Shown here piece after piece: positions 33,760 through 45,124 of a stretch of 64,000 nucleotides of DNA. Source of the stretch: Apostichopus japonicus (Eukaryota; Echinodermata; Holothuroidea; Aspidochirotida; Stichopodidae); assembly GCF_037975245.1 (NCBI RefSeq), contig NC_092583.1:6567764-6631763 (forward strand), given 5' to 3'. Below the pieces are notes generated by a model. It was not told the origin of the DNA, made no database searches, and saw only the letters and a list, made by a program, of their open reading frames with translations. Each line of letters opens with the position of its first letter. Within the stretch, counting starts at the first letter, position 1. Made by a program: the position numbers and the translations under genes.

Positions 33760-34410
33760 TACGATAGGCCTACACATAGCATACAGACATACGACGACTA
33801 TCTGACGTTGCTTCAACTAAAACAGCCTAATTTCAACACGACCTTTTAACAATAAAGTTTCTTTACATATATTTACCATGAAATATAATGACTTCGTCAG
33901 CAGCAAATTAGAATGGGTCTTGCTTTGCCTCATGAAATGTTTGAAGGTATGCAAATCGTAATTAGGTTAGTTAGGGCCTAGCCTAGTACTAATATTATAC
34001 TTAAGTGAAAAGACCCCTACCGACTAAGCCTTTTCGACACTTGACTCTAAAAGGGGTAGGCTATAATACGTGTGAAATTGATCACCGATCAGCCGTTTTG
34101 AATTTTGTATTTTTTCTGCGAATTATAGACCTTATTTCTGTTCATGCTACGTGGAATTGGTACACATAAGTTAAAGTAGCCTACTGTAGGCTAGGCCTAA
34201 CGTTGGGCATAAGTTGAGTATAACAGTGTATGTCTCGGCTTGCTTATATTATAGTTTAAAGCATTAGGCTAGCCTTAAAATCCTTATTGAATCTGATTTT
34301 TTTGTAAAGGATGAGCCTAACATTAGCTTCAACAATTTTAATACAATATGTGTTAGGACACGAAGAAAACACTTCAATCTTTATTTAAAAATGACTTGTT
34401 TAAGTTGATT
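33760..34410. other. No gene seen
   Basis: AT-rich DNA with several GGCCTA/TAGGCT motifs near 33970-34300. No exon-like block was recognised. Confidence 0.5.
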
Positions 34411-34421
34411 GATGTTTGTGG

Positions 34422-34580
34422 CAGGGGGTGGGGGGTGTCACACATCGTCCATGGTACGGTACGGATATGCTTGAAGCCTATACAACCAATATCAATTTAT
34501 TTCACAATATTATAATTATAATTGGGAGCGAAATTGTCTACTCTTGCACCCGGGCGCCAAAACCTCTAGCTACGCCACTG
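34422..34580. mobile_element. Probable short hAT-like MITE, left end unsure
   Basis: The right end, GCTACGCCACTG, reads CAGTGGCGTAGC on the other strand, a common hAT terminal sequence. It is followed by GATGTGTG (34581). A near copy of those 8 bases, GATGTTTG, stands at 34411-34418, just before GGCAGGGGGTGGGGGG. If that is the left end, the terminal repeats have diverged and 2-3 extra bases sit between the flank and the CAGGGG start. Confidence 0.45.
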
Positions 34581-34599
34581 GATGTGTGTTACCGCCATC

Positions 34600-36365
34600 A
34601 CTTTCCACCGTGTGGCAGGAACTTTCTGAAGAAAATTACAATAGCAATAGAAACATGTCTGCACAGATTTAACGTTCCACTGACAAAACCATATTATCCT
34701 GGGACAAGAACCAGAATAACTTGAGGCTTTCATGGAATATGTCTAGACTGCTTTGTTTGATTCTGTTTACTTAATGAACTTGTGACATAAAGTGTTCTTG
34801 TAACTTGTGTCATTCCTTGGCATGTTTTAAACAGCAATCATTGTACCTATTCCATCTGCTAATTAGGCTACTCACAAATTCTTACAATGTGTGGTAAGAG
34901 ACATTGATTGCTTACAATACAGAAGGCTATAGAATGAAGTATAGGCATAGCTGAGAAACTGTGTGAAGCTTCTGAAACAACGATTGTGGCTTTTATTATA
35001 AAAAGTTAGCAATTGTCAACAACGCGGAAACCCTTTATGAATATTCATAGGAAAAGAAGCACAATAAGAACACATTAGTTTCTGAACTGATTAATTCAAA
35101 GAGGTCCGCTAGACAGGTTGTGTGTAACTATGAGTTTGTTAACACGATACGGATACGGTATTACCTGAACTACATGTTAGATTGATATCATACTTGGTAT
35201 TCATGTTTTGTCATATTTAGTACATGATTCCTATTGTTATTGGGTGCATATCCCATTCATATTGACATATCACATATAGCATCGCACAACTATGCAAATT
35301 TACATTACGGTTTTAATATTGTACAATCTTACAATGGAAATGTATGCTACTGATGTCAACATGTTTTCACATGCATCGAACGATAACTTGTGTACTTCTG
35401 GAAAAGTCAAAGAACATTCCAGTAATGTCCATGTCAACCCGTGAGGTCCACATTGTGAAACACAAATTACATAACCATAAACTGCTGTTGGGTTCCATGT
35501 CATAATGCATCTGAAAAACAAATTTTAGCAAAATTAATGTTTGTTTTTTTATTCCTATTCTACGTAATAGACGAAGCAAACTTGGTTGCATCTTTTGTGT
35601 TGCCCTACGTCTTGCCAATGGGAATGTCATCCTCAAGTGAGAAAATGAGCAGATGTACCAAATCTGATGCAGCCCGATCCTTCATTGACATCTAAACAGT
35701 AAATATGATAAAACTAAAACATTTTGAGGTTAAGTAGCCATATATCAGGGCTAATCACTTGGCAGTAAACCATGTTTGGTATTGATCAATTGATCAATCC
35801 AAACTATCCAGATATAATTCTATATTATACAGAAAACAACTCAATACCTCGGGCAAGATGGCAGATATGTTGATAGAAGTCATGTCTAAAGACCATTTGC
35901 TATAGTGTACAGTTTTTTATTGTTCATATGCCGATGGCAATATGAGAACCTTGCCAGTCAAGTTGACATGTGTGTGTGTGTGTGCATGTGTGTAACACCA
36001 AGGTTGGACACATATCAATAATGACAAGTTAGATTGATGTCATACTTGGTATATATCTCAGCCATACTGAGCACATGGATTTTATTGGTTTCGGTATGCA
36101 TATTAATGAGTAGGAGGTGCTAAAATATTAATAACTTGGCAGCAAAATGACATCTTTGTACATATGATATGATCAGTCGGTGGTAGAAGCATGCTCACAT
36201 AATCAATAAATTTAATCTCATTAATATTAACTCCACAGAGTTTACACATCAGCTTCGTTATGGTTCTTAAAACAAATATGATGTGGCATGATTTCCTAAG
36301 ACGTCGTTAAGCAATGCTATACATTTGATATAACTTTGTGTTTTCATTAGACAGGCAATAGCAAT
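34600..36365. other. Old dispersed repeat pieces, no supported gene
   Basis: Two diverged copies of a segment containing TTAGATTGAT(A/G)TCATACTTGG are found at about 35171 and 36030. Weaker similarity around CTTGGCAGYAAA appears near 35758 and 36134. Overlapping minus-strand frames at 35300-35636 show no firm domain. A short GT run lies near 35968-35982. Confidence 0.4.
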
Positions 36366-36390
36366 TTGACACAACTGTTGTGTCATTCTT

Positions 36391-36727
36391 ACACAGGCAT
36401 TTATGCAGGCATTTACACAGGTATTTACACAGGCATTTGCACAGGCATTTACACAGGCATTTGCACAGGCATGTACACAGGCATTTACATAGGTATTTAC
36501 AAGGTATTTACACAGGCATTTACACAGGCATTTACACAGGTATTTACAAGGTATTTACACAGGCATTTACACAGGCATTTACACAGGCATTTGCACAGGC
36601 ATGTGCACAGACATTTACACGGGCATTTACACAGGCATTTACACAGGCATGTGCACAGACATTTACACGGGCATTTACACAGGCATTTACACAGGTATTT
36701 ACACAGGCATTTACACAGGCATTTACT
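36391..36727 (+). repeat. 12-bp minisatellite (ACAGGCATTTAC), about 28 units
   Basis: Head-to-tail 12-bp units with variants GCATTTGC, GCATGTGC, GGTATTTAC and ACGGGCATTT. A block of about 60 bp containing GGCATGTGCACAGACATTTA occurs twice (near 36597 and 36645), so larger blocks were copied. Since 12 is divisible by 3, frames stay open on both strands, giving false proteins such as TGIYTGIY. Confidence 0.95.
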
Positions 36728-36749
36728 GTGTAAGAAAATATTATAGAGT

Positions 36750-38815
36750 GGGAACGAGGAATATGCGAGTGACCATTTGTGACTGATTGTGACTTAGAAA
36801 AGCAGCGATAAGGCAAAGTTATATCGAAAGAAATGTCAGACGGGTCTCATATATGTTTTGAACTGAACTAGGTCAAAGCAAGAAGACAACATTGTACTTT
36901 CATGCAGTTTCTGGACGTAATGTTGGCTAGAAAGCACTATACAGAGGCAGCTATAAGATCCAATTAAGAATACACTTGAAAATGTATAAATGGTACAGAA
37001 TTACTAAAAGTACCGCAATTTATGGAGAAAATATATGAGTATATATAAACTAAAACATGATACGATTTTCTATGTGTACGTTTATATCTATACAATAGAA
37101 AGAAAGCTTGCCACAACGGAAAGGAGTTTAAAGAGACCTTTAAATTTAATTTACTTGGTACCTGAATTGATGCCATGGATACGTACGACATTGTTTTTAT
37201 GTAAGTATAAATTGTAAGTACACATATACACGCACACACGGGGATTTTCTTGTGTGTTGATCATTAATAACTGTAGATATTAAAGGTAAACTTATGAATA
37301 ATCATTGACTAAAAACCTTCGTAATATCGCTCTTAGGCTATAGATATAACGTTGATTGAAAATTCTGCCTGCCATCTATAAAACTGGTGTTAAATTACAT
37401 TGTTTCTGAAACAAAAACTTGTCTTCAGCATAGCCTCTTCCATAGACTGGCAGCTTAGAGTTGTCAGTGTTGTCATGACAACATGAATCTGAAATCGCTC
37501 TTAGCGATGCTGTGCAGTATTCACAAAGGCTATGACCATGCAGATCGTAAAGGCGCAATGGTTCATTAAGTCAATGAAGTGATAGCATGTAAATTGCGAA
37601 AATCAAGAATCAGTCGTGGACAAGCAGATATCAAATACTTTACTCCATACTATAATTTATACTATATTCTTAAAATTGATTTTAAGGTATATTTAAACTA
37701 CATTTCATATACCAAAGATTATATTTGACTTGGTCTGCATGCCAGGTCTAACACATAAAGTATTAACTGTCGATCTACAAACCTGCTTGGGCATTTCGGC
37801 CCTCGCGTCTGTCTCTAATTATACTACATCATACATATACATATATATCATACTACATTAAAATGGATATGTAGCTGCTAACACAATGGTATTCTTATTC
37901 ACAGTTACAAATATATAGCATTATGTAACACAGTCATCTGCAGCTAAGAAATGAACTAAGATGAATGGTCCACAATATCGCAGATCATGCTAGAATCCAG
38001 TCACATCTTCAAATCATGTTAGTCGTAACGTACTTATTTACGTAGTTTGTTTGTGTTTTTCTTTTATTGGGGGGGGGGGCCTTATTTTCTTAGCGGGAGA
38101 GGGTTAAATGCCAAGTGTATAGAGCCCGGAGGCTGTCACTTAGTCGAATATATCATGCCACATGTATCACAATGAACGAGCTAACACCCTAATTTTTGTT
38201 TCTCTGTTCTACGTTTTATAGTTTAAAATATCGCTGTCAGTGTAATCAGTGATTGCCAGCTAAAGTTAACGTCTTTAATATTTAATTAACATGGTTACAG
38301 GCGGTTTAATTTATTCTAAGACTCTTTAATGTTGCATATAAGGCCAGTAGGCCTACTTAACTGTAAACAACAGTTTCTCTCGCGTTAGCTTATAAAATGA
38401 ATGAGTTGAGGTCTTCTTCTCAAATTTAAAAAAAAAACGAAAAGGTATGGTAGCCTGACGTAGAAGCTTATAATGACGAAATAATTGAATGTGAAAGAGC
38501 TGCATGTCAAACGTTTTAAACCCTTTCGTTCTCGCATGCAGTTATTACTTTTAACGGTTTATATCATATAAATTACTAACGTTAATCATGTTAGCGCATG
38601 TAATACTATAATTCAAAATGCTTATAGGGCACTGTTGTAAAACAAAATTAGAGATTTCATTTTGTAATTTTTCAATTTTTCTTATAGAACTCTACACTCG
38701 AAGTGTATAATTCTTCCATCAAAGCCAGGCTCATATGGATATGTCTGCGGCATGTGAAAGAGAATAGGAAGATGATTGTAAAATTAGTTTATTTGGAATA
38801 ATCGCTATGTTAAAA
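36750..38815. other. No supported gene
   Basis: AT-rich DNA with a run of eleven G near 38069. Open frames here are short and without recognisable features. Confidence 0.5.
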
Positions 38816-38923
38816 TCACTCGAAGTCAACTTGAAATGATGAATTCTCATCACATTTGCAAATGCGGCGATCTCTACCGATGGTGCAGGTAGTTTGAACG
38901 TTACAGCTGAGGATAGGGCGTAT
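38816..38923 (-). CDS. Candidate terminal exon with a Cys-rich end
   Basis: On the minus strand a good acceptor (CCGTTCTTTGCAG, ending at 38924) is followed by 35 codons and TGA at 38816-38818. The peptide contains LSCNVQTTCTIGRD and RRICKCDENSS, a C-x5-C-x8-C-x-C spacing that resembles the end of a secreted cysteine-rich module. AATAAA follows on the same strand (38793-38788), about 23 bases past the stop. Acceptor, stop and poly(A) signal in the right order make an exon plausible, but there is no recognisable family and no upstream exon was found. The cysteine spacing could be chance. Confidence 0.3.
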   Translation of the reverse strand: MRPILSCNVQTTCTIGRDRRICKCDENSSFQVDFE

Positions 38924-39339
38924 CTGCAAAGAACGGATTATTGTGCCCAAGGGTAGCGTTTGGTGTGTCTGTAAGAGATATAGACCATAATGTACCAGCA
39001 AATGAAATGTAGAAAGTAATAATGCACTGACATGAAAGCAAGATGTAAGCCTCATGCGAACATAACATGTAGGACTCACAAATCACATGGCGCCCTTGTT
39101 ATTGTACTATTTCTGGAAGAGGGATGGTTACGATGAATGGAATGGATAAATATACTCAATCAATGCAAACACAACTATTATTGACGAATGTTGACCTTAT
39201 CATTGTACTTTTGAAACCTGGATGAGGTAGGATAAGGTTTCAGTTTGACAATGTTTTTCTTTTCTTTGCATGATACTTCGTGCATGAGCTTACATCGAAA
39301 GTACGTATATACAACAACTGATCAATGTGCTGCGTTTCC

Positions 39340-40536
39340 CAGTGGCGGCGGAACCGGGGGGGGGGGGGGGCTTGGGGGGCTCAGCCCCCAATGAAAAAGT
39401 TGAGGGGGCAAATGCATGATAAGCCCCCCCAATATTAACCAAGGCTCCGAAACGTGCATCTGCCCATTTTTAAATGCATACTTGTCGATCTGTCCGATGC
39501 ACACGTATACTATATAGGTGTAATAAAGAAATATGATATAATTGATTGTCTGTATCATGCCTCATCGAATATTAGTGTTTTAAATAAGCCTTGAGGGTAA
39601 TAAGCTAAACGCTACACTCATCAACATTTGCGTTTACACTACGAGTACACGCAAGGCGTGGAACATGGCTTTATGTTTAAACGCAATCAATTATTAAACG
39701 AACAAAAACACAATATTAGTATTTCACCTGTACTGTATAGGGTACATGCATTCATGACATGATGACAGTGCTAGGTCATAGAAATTTATTGGCAACTGCA
39801 CATGATTTGGAATTACCCATTTGTTGACATTAAGAAATGCTTTCTGTTTTTTCTTATGACATTTATTTAATTTAGGGGCGTCGGAGCCGGTACGGGCAGG
39901 TCGGGCGAACGCCGGACCAATATTCACGACGCAAAAAAAGAAAAGAAAAGTAGGACTAAAAAATGGAAAAAAAAAAATCTCGGAGGTATATGTTTCAATA
40001 ATTTTCAATAATGATGATGGCAAGTAGGCTAAATGTGACTACTCTGGAATGGCAGGGGTCTTGTTTTCCAGCTCGGGAAGTGCCATTTCCTGCAATCGGG
40101 GAGGCATATTTTCAAAATTTTCTCCATTACGCTACGCGCCAGCCATGGTGGCGCGTAACGTAGTTTGACCTACCAAACGTCCCCCCGATAGTTATGATAG
40201 TTTGCCACACTCTGAACCGCCAAGTAGTAATTTACTACACTCAAAAACGTCTTTGCGAGTACACGTCGAGTAATAGCTACTCTCTTAAAACACCATCGAA
40301 TATACAAATTACAATGTTTTTACAGATTTTTACGTGCAATCTGAGAAATTGCAGGCTTAGGGCTAGGTATTCGCAGCATAAAACACTCGGGAAGTGCCGT
40401 TTCCGGCCATCTGGGGGATTTGAAAAACCAAAAATTTTCTTGTACGCTCCGCCCCAACTGATGGTGGCGCTCCGCTTAGATAGTCTCCACATATTAGCCC
40501 CCCCCCCCCAATAATTTTTCCGTTCCGCCGCGCCTG
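39340..40536. mobile_element. Non-autonomous hAT-like element, 1197 bp, with 8-bp target duplication
   Basis: The left end CAGTGGCGGCGGAACC and the right end GTTCCGCCGCGCCTG (complement CAGGCGCGGCGGAAC) are inverted repeats of about 15 bp. Both sides carry the exact 8-bp repeat GCGTTTCC (39332-39339 and 40537-40544). Next to each end is a long G or C homopolymer (G run from 39356; C run ending 40509). Inside, a segment beginning CTCGGGAAGTGCC occurs twice (about 40072 and 40386), each followed by a CGCTxCGC / GGTGGCGC palindromic stretch. The ends may therefore derive from duplicated terminal material. No transposase frame is present. Confidence 0.88.
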
Positions 40537-41569
40537 GCGTTTCCAGTGCATACATATTGTACCTGATGGAGAATTTTAATCACTTGTATGTAGGTTAAAC
40601 TTGGAACGTCGTTTCCTGATGTGAGAGCTCATCAGATTCAGATTTTCCTACATGTATTACCGATTACTCATTTGTAGAGGGAAACAAAATCTGTTGGAGC
40701 CGTCAAAGCAAGACCAAAATTATCTTCAAGAGAACCATGCAGCAAATGAATTAACTATAAGTAAAGGTATATCAAATATTCATATATTTTTTGTATTTCT
40801 TGGCATAGGGTGGCTATGGCATTACACATATACGGATAAGAAACCTCGGAGTTACAGAAAAGAAAGTGTAATAGGTAGCCAATGAACAGTTTCCCCATAT
40901 AAATATTGAACAGTTAAGTAAGACATCACTCTACAAGAAATATTCGAATCCCGCTGAGCCAAAAGATTTAGAACGTCATTGATATCTATCCATCCATCCA
41001 TCTATGATATTATTAATAATACAATATTATGCACGAACTGTATAGTGTTATACGTATTTTTGTAATTTTGACGCTGAATTTGATCTTGTCACGTCTTCAA
41101 CAGTCCTGGTGAAGGAATAACACCCTACGGTAAGCTGTGTTGTTAAATGCGACCATGGGCAATATTAAAGGTGAAAGTCCTGCCCTCTGGAGAAATATAT
41201 TTTGCTCTTACACTGTAGCCTGCAGCACATTACATACAATAATACATTTTCACTTTTCGAGGGTGACGTACACACACTTTAGATTAATAACTGAAGGAAC
41301 ATAATTCGATTTATTGCTCCCATGGGAAAGATTGACGGAGAACGTTATTCGCTCCATAGTTATGCCTTTAAAATTGATCTGTATTTACGGCTGGACCATA
41401 TACTTTACGCCTACACAAAAAGAAGTAAAACACCAATACATGTTTGAACGTTGTTATCTCATCGCTCCTATGGGGAGGATGAGGTATTGTAGTTCCTTTG
41501 CCAGTTGGGCAATATACAGCTATGTCAGTTGCCATAGCAACGATCGCCATGGTAATGGTTAATTTTCCT

Positions 41570-42020
41570 GAGTAGCTATTTTCGGGATCACCCATTGTGG
41601 GGTACGCCAGGGTGACCGGAAATCCATGACTGTGGGAGGGGTCAAAATGTGTCCGTGGGTGTGCGCGTGAGGGTGTTTCTGTCGGTGGGTGATGTGTCAT
41701 TGTGTGTGTGTCCAATTTGTGTCAAAAACTCCTCCTAGCGGCTGAGCCGAATTTCTTAAAAGTTGGTGAGCAGGTACAGTGAACCCTTATGTCTCGTAGA
41801 CCCCAATAACCAAGATCAGTGGTCAAAGGTTGAATTTAGGGCATGAAACTGTCACACGTATCATGAAAATATCAGGTACTATCAAAATATGTGGTTGCCA
41901 TGGGAACGGAGGTCACAGGTCACGTGGTTAAAGATCAAACGTTTATTTTTAGCACAGATTGGTATTAAAAAAATCCTCCTAAAACGGCTGGGCCGATTTT
42001 TTTCACACTCAGCAAGAATG
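41570..42020 (+). repeat. Dispersed repeat with internal direct duplication
   Basis: TCCTCCTAGCGGCTGAGCCG (41731) and TCCTCCTAAAACGGCTGGGC (41972), each followed by GATTT/AATTTCTT-type text, are diverged copies about 240 bp apart. TCACAGGTCACGTGG-type text lies between them. Such units often occur in larger tandem or dispersed families, but I cannot name one. The left part (41600-41710) is GT-rich. Confidence 0.5.
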
Positions 42021-42028
42021 TATGAGCC

Positions 42029-42052
42029 TATATATATATATATATATATATG
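42029..42052. repeat. (TA)n microsatellite
   Basis: A short TA run at the right border of the dispersed repeat. Confidence 0.85.
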
Positions 42053-42059
42053 AATATAT

Positions 42060-44920
42060 AATGAATATACTAAATAATTGTGTACTGAAAATATAAGAAC
42101 AAATGATAATAAATATCAACCAAGAGTATTCCGTTCATCACCACTCCGTTTTAATGATAACAAGCACGAATTAATTGATAATACGTGAAAAGCATACTTT
42201 TGATGTTTCCCCCACGATTTCCTTACATTATAGCATGCTGGGAATAATTCGATACATTATGGCGTTCCTTTGAGTGTCTACTAACCCTGTGGCGTTGAAC
42301 AGCCATATTTACTTTGAAAATAGACCTAATGATTTCTAGAGGGTCTAATGACATGACACTATTCGTCTTCGGCATTAGTTTTAACTACAGTACGGCATGG
42401 ATTCATTATACGAATTATCTTGTTCACGTAAATTGAAATCTTGGGAGCTGATTACATGCAGGAGGGGTGAACGATAATGAAATATGTATAATCTTCAAGT
42501 ATGGCTTGAAACAGTAATCGTAGGTACATTCATACATTTTGATTTCCTAAATCCTTTCAATACTGAAACGAATCAAATCCCCCCCCCCGCCCCTCATTAC
42601 CACACCACGCTCTTAAAGAGACAAAAAGTACCACACCTCACTGATACTACCCTTTGAACATGACTGGACTTAATATACGGTTACGGATACCAGAAGAACT
42701 CACGACTTGCCTGAGTTTGTTTCAAGTGTCCTTTCAGCAAGAAGCTCTGCTAAGGTACATTCAACTGCTTGATATGGGTTAATCGCATGGTGAAATCCCT
42801 CGACTTGTACTTTATTCAGAAAATGTTCTGAAAAGGATCGCCTTCCTAAGATATATCATATACAGAGAAGACAACTGGGAAATGGTAAATTACGTGCACG
42901 TGACTGGTGTCCATTGTGTGAATGAGTATAGGGAACTATTCAATCCCTCGAGATTCACACAACTGAGAAAAGGAACAACGGATGCCGTCAGAGCATATAT
43001 ACGTGCATGAATGACTCAATGTAAAGATGTATTTATGGTCACCATGCAGTCATATCAATCATGATATATGCGTCGACTAGAGATCTGGAATCGCAAACAT
43101 TAAAATGTGGCATATCATATGATAAATATGGATATCAAGAGTGTTAATAAGAAATATGCTCTGTTACAATCGACGCAGTTGATTGATTGTGAAAGGCACA
43201 GTATGTATAACTGCTAGTGCGTAACAAAAAAGGCTCCAAGTCACTGATCACCACGACGACCTCTCGTAAATAAAACCTTCGCCGTCATGTTATCATGAAA
43301 CGAGAAGGAAACAAAAACTCCCTGCAAAGTACCATAATAAACCAGCCATGTCATTAAATACTGAATACCATATTATGGCAACTTCTACCAGCATTTAAGA
43401 GACCACTTAAGCGACGTTTTACTGTGTCAGTATTCAATAAATGGTATATACTTAACGTTGAGTGGCATTAATAGCACATCTATACTCGTGTATTTATCGA
43501 CTCCCGTCATAATTGTCTCACCATAACAGATATTGCCTCTTAGCTAAATGTATATTTAATCACTGCGTTGTATAACTGAGATAACTTTTTTTTATGGAAA
43601 TGTGTTATCTATCCAATTGGATCACTTCTCAGTAATATACACAAATACTAATATACTTTTTAATACATTTGCTGATTGCCCTTCGGTTTTGTTCTTTTTC
43701 GACAGTTATTGCCGTGTGAACACGACTGACCCACGAAGCAGCATGCATGCCGGTGTGCGGTCCATTTATCATTCAAACCTGTTCAAATTAAGAAACCTGG
43801 GTGGAAATATTTAAATCAGGTAAAGATTCAAGCATATTCTTACTACTGGTGACCATCTCCTAATAAACCCCTTTCCCCATTAACACGTGACGTAATCACC
43901 CGAAATCAATGTGTTTCTGATATTCGAATAGTGTGGTATCTCATTATATGCGCATGCAGTTAATACATGTAACTATCTTCACATACAACAGTAAACGGCT
44001 TGATCTATATGATGATCACTTGATTGCAATATTAGCAGTGACTTTGTTATGTTGTACATTCATGACAGAGGAAACATCCACAAAAAAGTAACATCTATGA
44101 ACTTTTACTTAAAAATAAGGTTTTGCGTTCGTCAATAATCCTATACGAAACCTAATGATTATTTAAAAATTCAGATTGACATAAGACATAAGACACAGTC
44201 CCATAATTCTGTACTTTTAAATATATGAAGGTATAAGGGGGAGAGGTAATAATTTGATTCCAAATAAATATTTTGTTACCCAGACAACTTAACATGGTAG
44301 GATCTAGCATTGATTCCATAAAACAGGTATATTGACACACCGCAAATTTTCAAGTTTTATACCGGTATCATGCTTTGAAACCATATATTATCATAATAGT
44401 CAAGCTAATGAGATGCATTGTTCTGAGATTTAGTGTGGAATAGCATATATATCTTTATTTTCTTTTTTGTTTTGTCACATTTTCGTTGTAAGCAAAAGTC
44501 ATACGAGACGTCTGTGGCATTTCACCACTTCCTAACGAATTGGCTCAATGTCACGAATAACGGTAAATTTATTGATGACATATCATCGAGACTACAGTGT
44601 TACATTTGTCAACTTACATAGACATAGTTCCATCAATCACATATCGTGATAATTCAGATGCAATAATTGGGAAGTCATTGACAATTCTTATTACAAAGAC
44701 ATCCAACTGTCCCTTTTGTTTTTGTTAAAACATGACAAGTTACATATATCATGCATAATTAATACTTCACACTCGACAGCACAAGGACATGCGTGTACAG
44801 TGTAGCTTACTTGTGTTTGCTTGTTGCGTTCAAGACGAATTTACAATACGGTTCATATATACATAGTTTCAAATATTTGCCTTCTCATGAAATAGTGGAA
44901 TGTTAGTGAGTACACTTTGC
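42060..44920. other. No supported gene
   Basis: AT-rich DNA. The stretch 42660-43010 is open on the plus strand for two adjoining blocks (43 and 73 codons with one TAA between them) with fairly protein-like composition, but no domain or splice sites were recognised, so it is not called. Confidence 0.4.
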
Positions 44921-44940
44921 ACTATATATAGTACCAATTG

Positions 44941-45104
44941 TGTGTAGTATCTGTTGCCTTTCGAGGGAAATGGTGATGTACACCCGACGATGATCACACA
45001 GTCACAGTCCCGATGCAAGGGGACTGGGGCTGAGAGCGGATCAGTCGTTCGGTAGTTTGGTTTTCGTGCCCAGGTTCTTTCCTGGGCGACTTTTTCTTAA
45101 AAAG
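44941..45104 (+). mobile_element. Unnamed 164-bp dispersed element, copy B, with 16-bp target duplication
   Basis: The element is flanked by the exact 16-bp direct repeat TATATAGTACCAATTG (44925-44940 and 45105-45120), the sign of insertion by LINE-type reverse transcription. It starts TGTGTAGTATCTG, carries GACGATGATCACA and GAGCGGATCAGTC, and near its end a perfect hairpin, GCCCAGG ttcttt CCTGGGC. A TTTTT run, which could end polymerase III transcription, and TTAAAAAG follow. No clear tRNA box A/B pair is visible, so the source RNA is not recognised. A second copy lies at 33587. Confidence 0.8.
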
Positions 45105-45124
45105 TATATAGTACCAATTGCACG

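Noticed and set aside
42660-43010. Two adjoining open blocks (43 and 73 codons) as a gene
   Set aside because: Length is within chance for this window, a stop separates them, and no domain or splice sites were recognised.
44935-44960. Similarity of TGTGTAGTATCTGTT to the 5' part of U2 snRNA
   Set aside because: Only about 14 bases agree, no further U2 sequence or Sm site follows, and copy A does not share it.
44960-45030. Possible C/D-box snoRNA inside the dispersed element (GATGATC and CTGA)
   Set aside because: The C box is not canonical, no terminal stem closes around the boxes, and the target duplication shows a longer retroposed unit.
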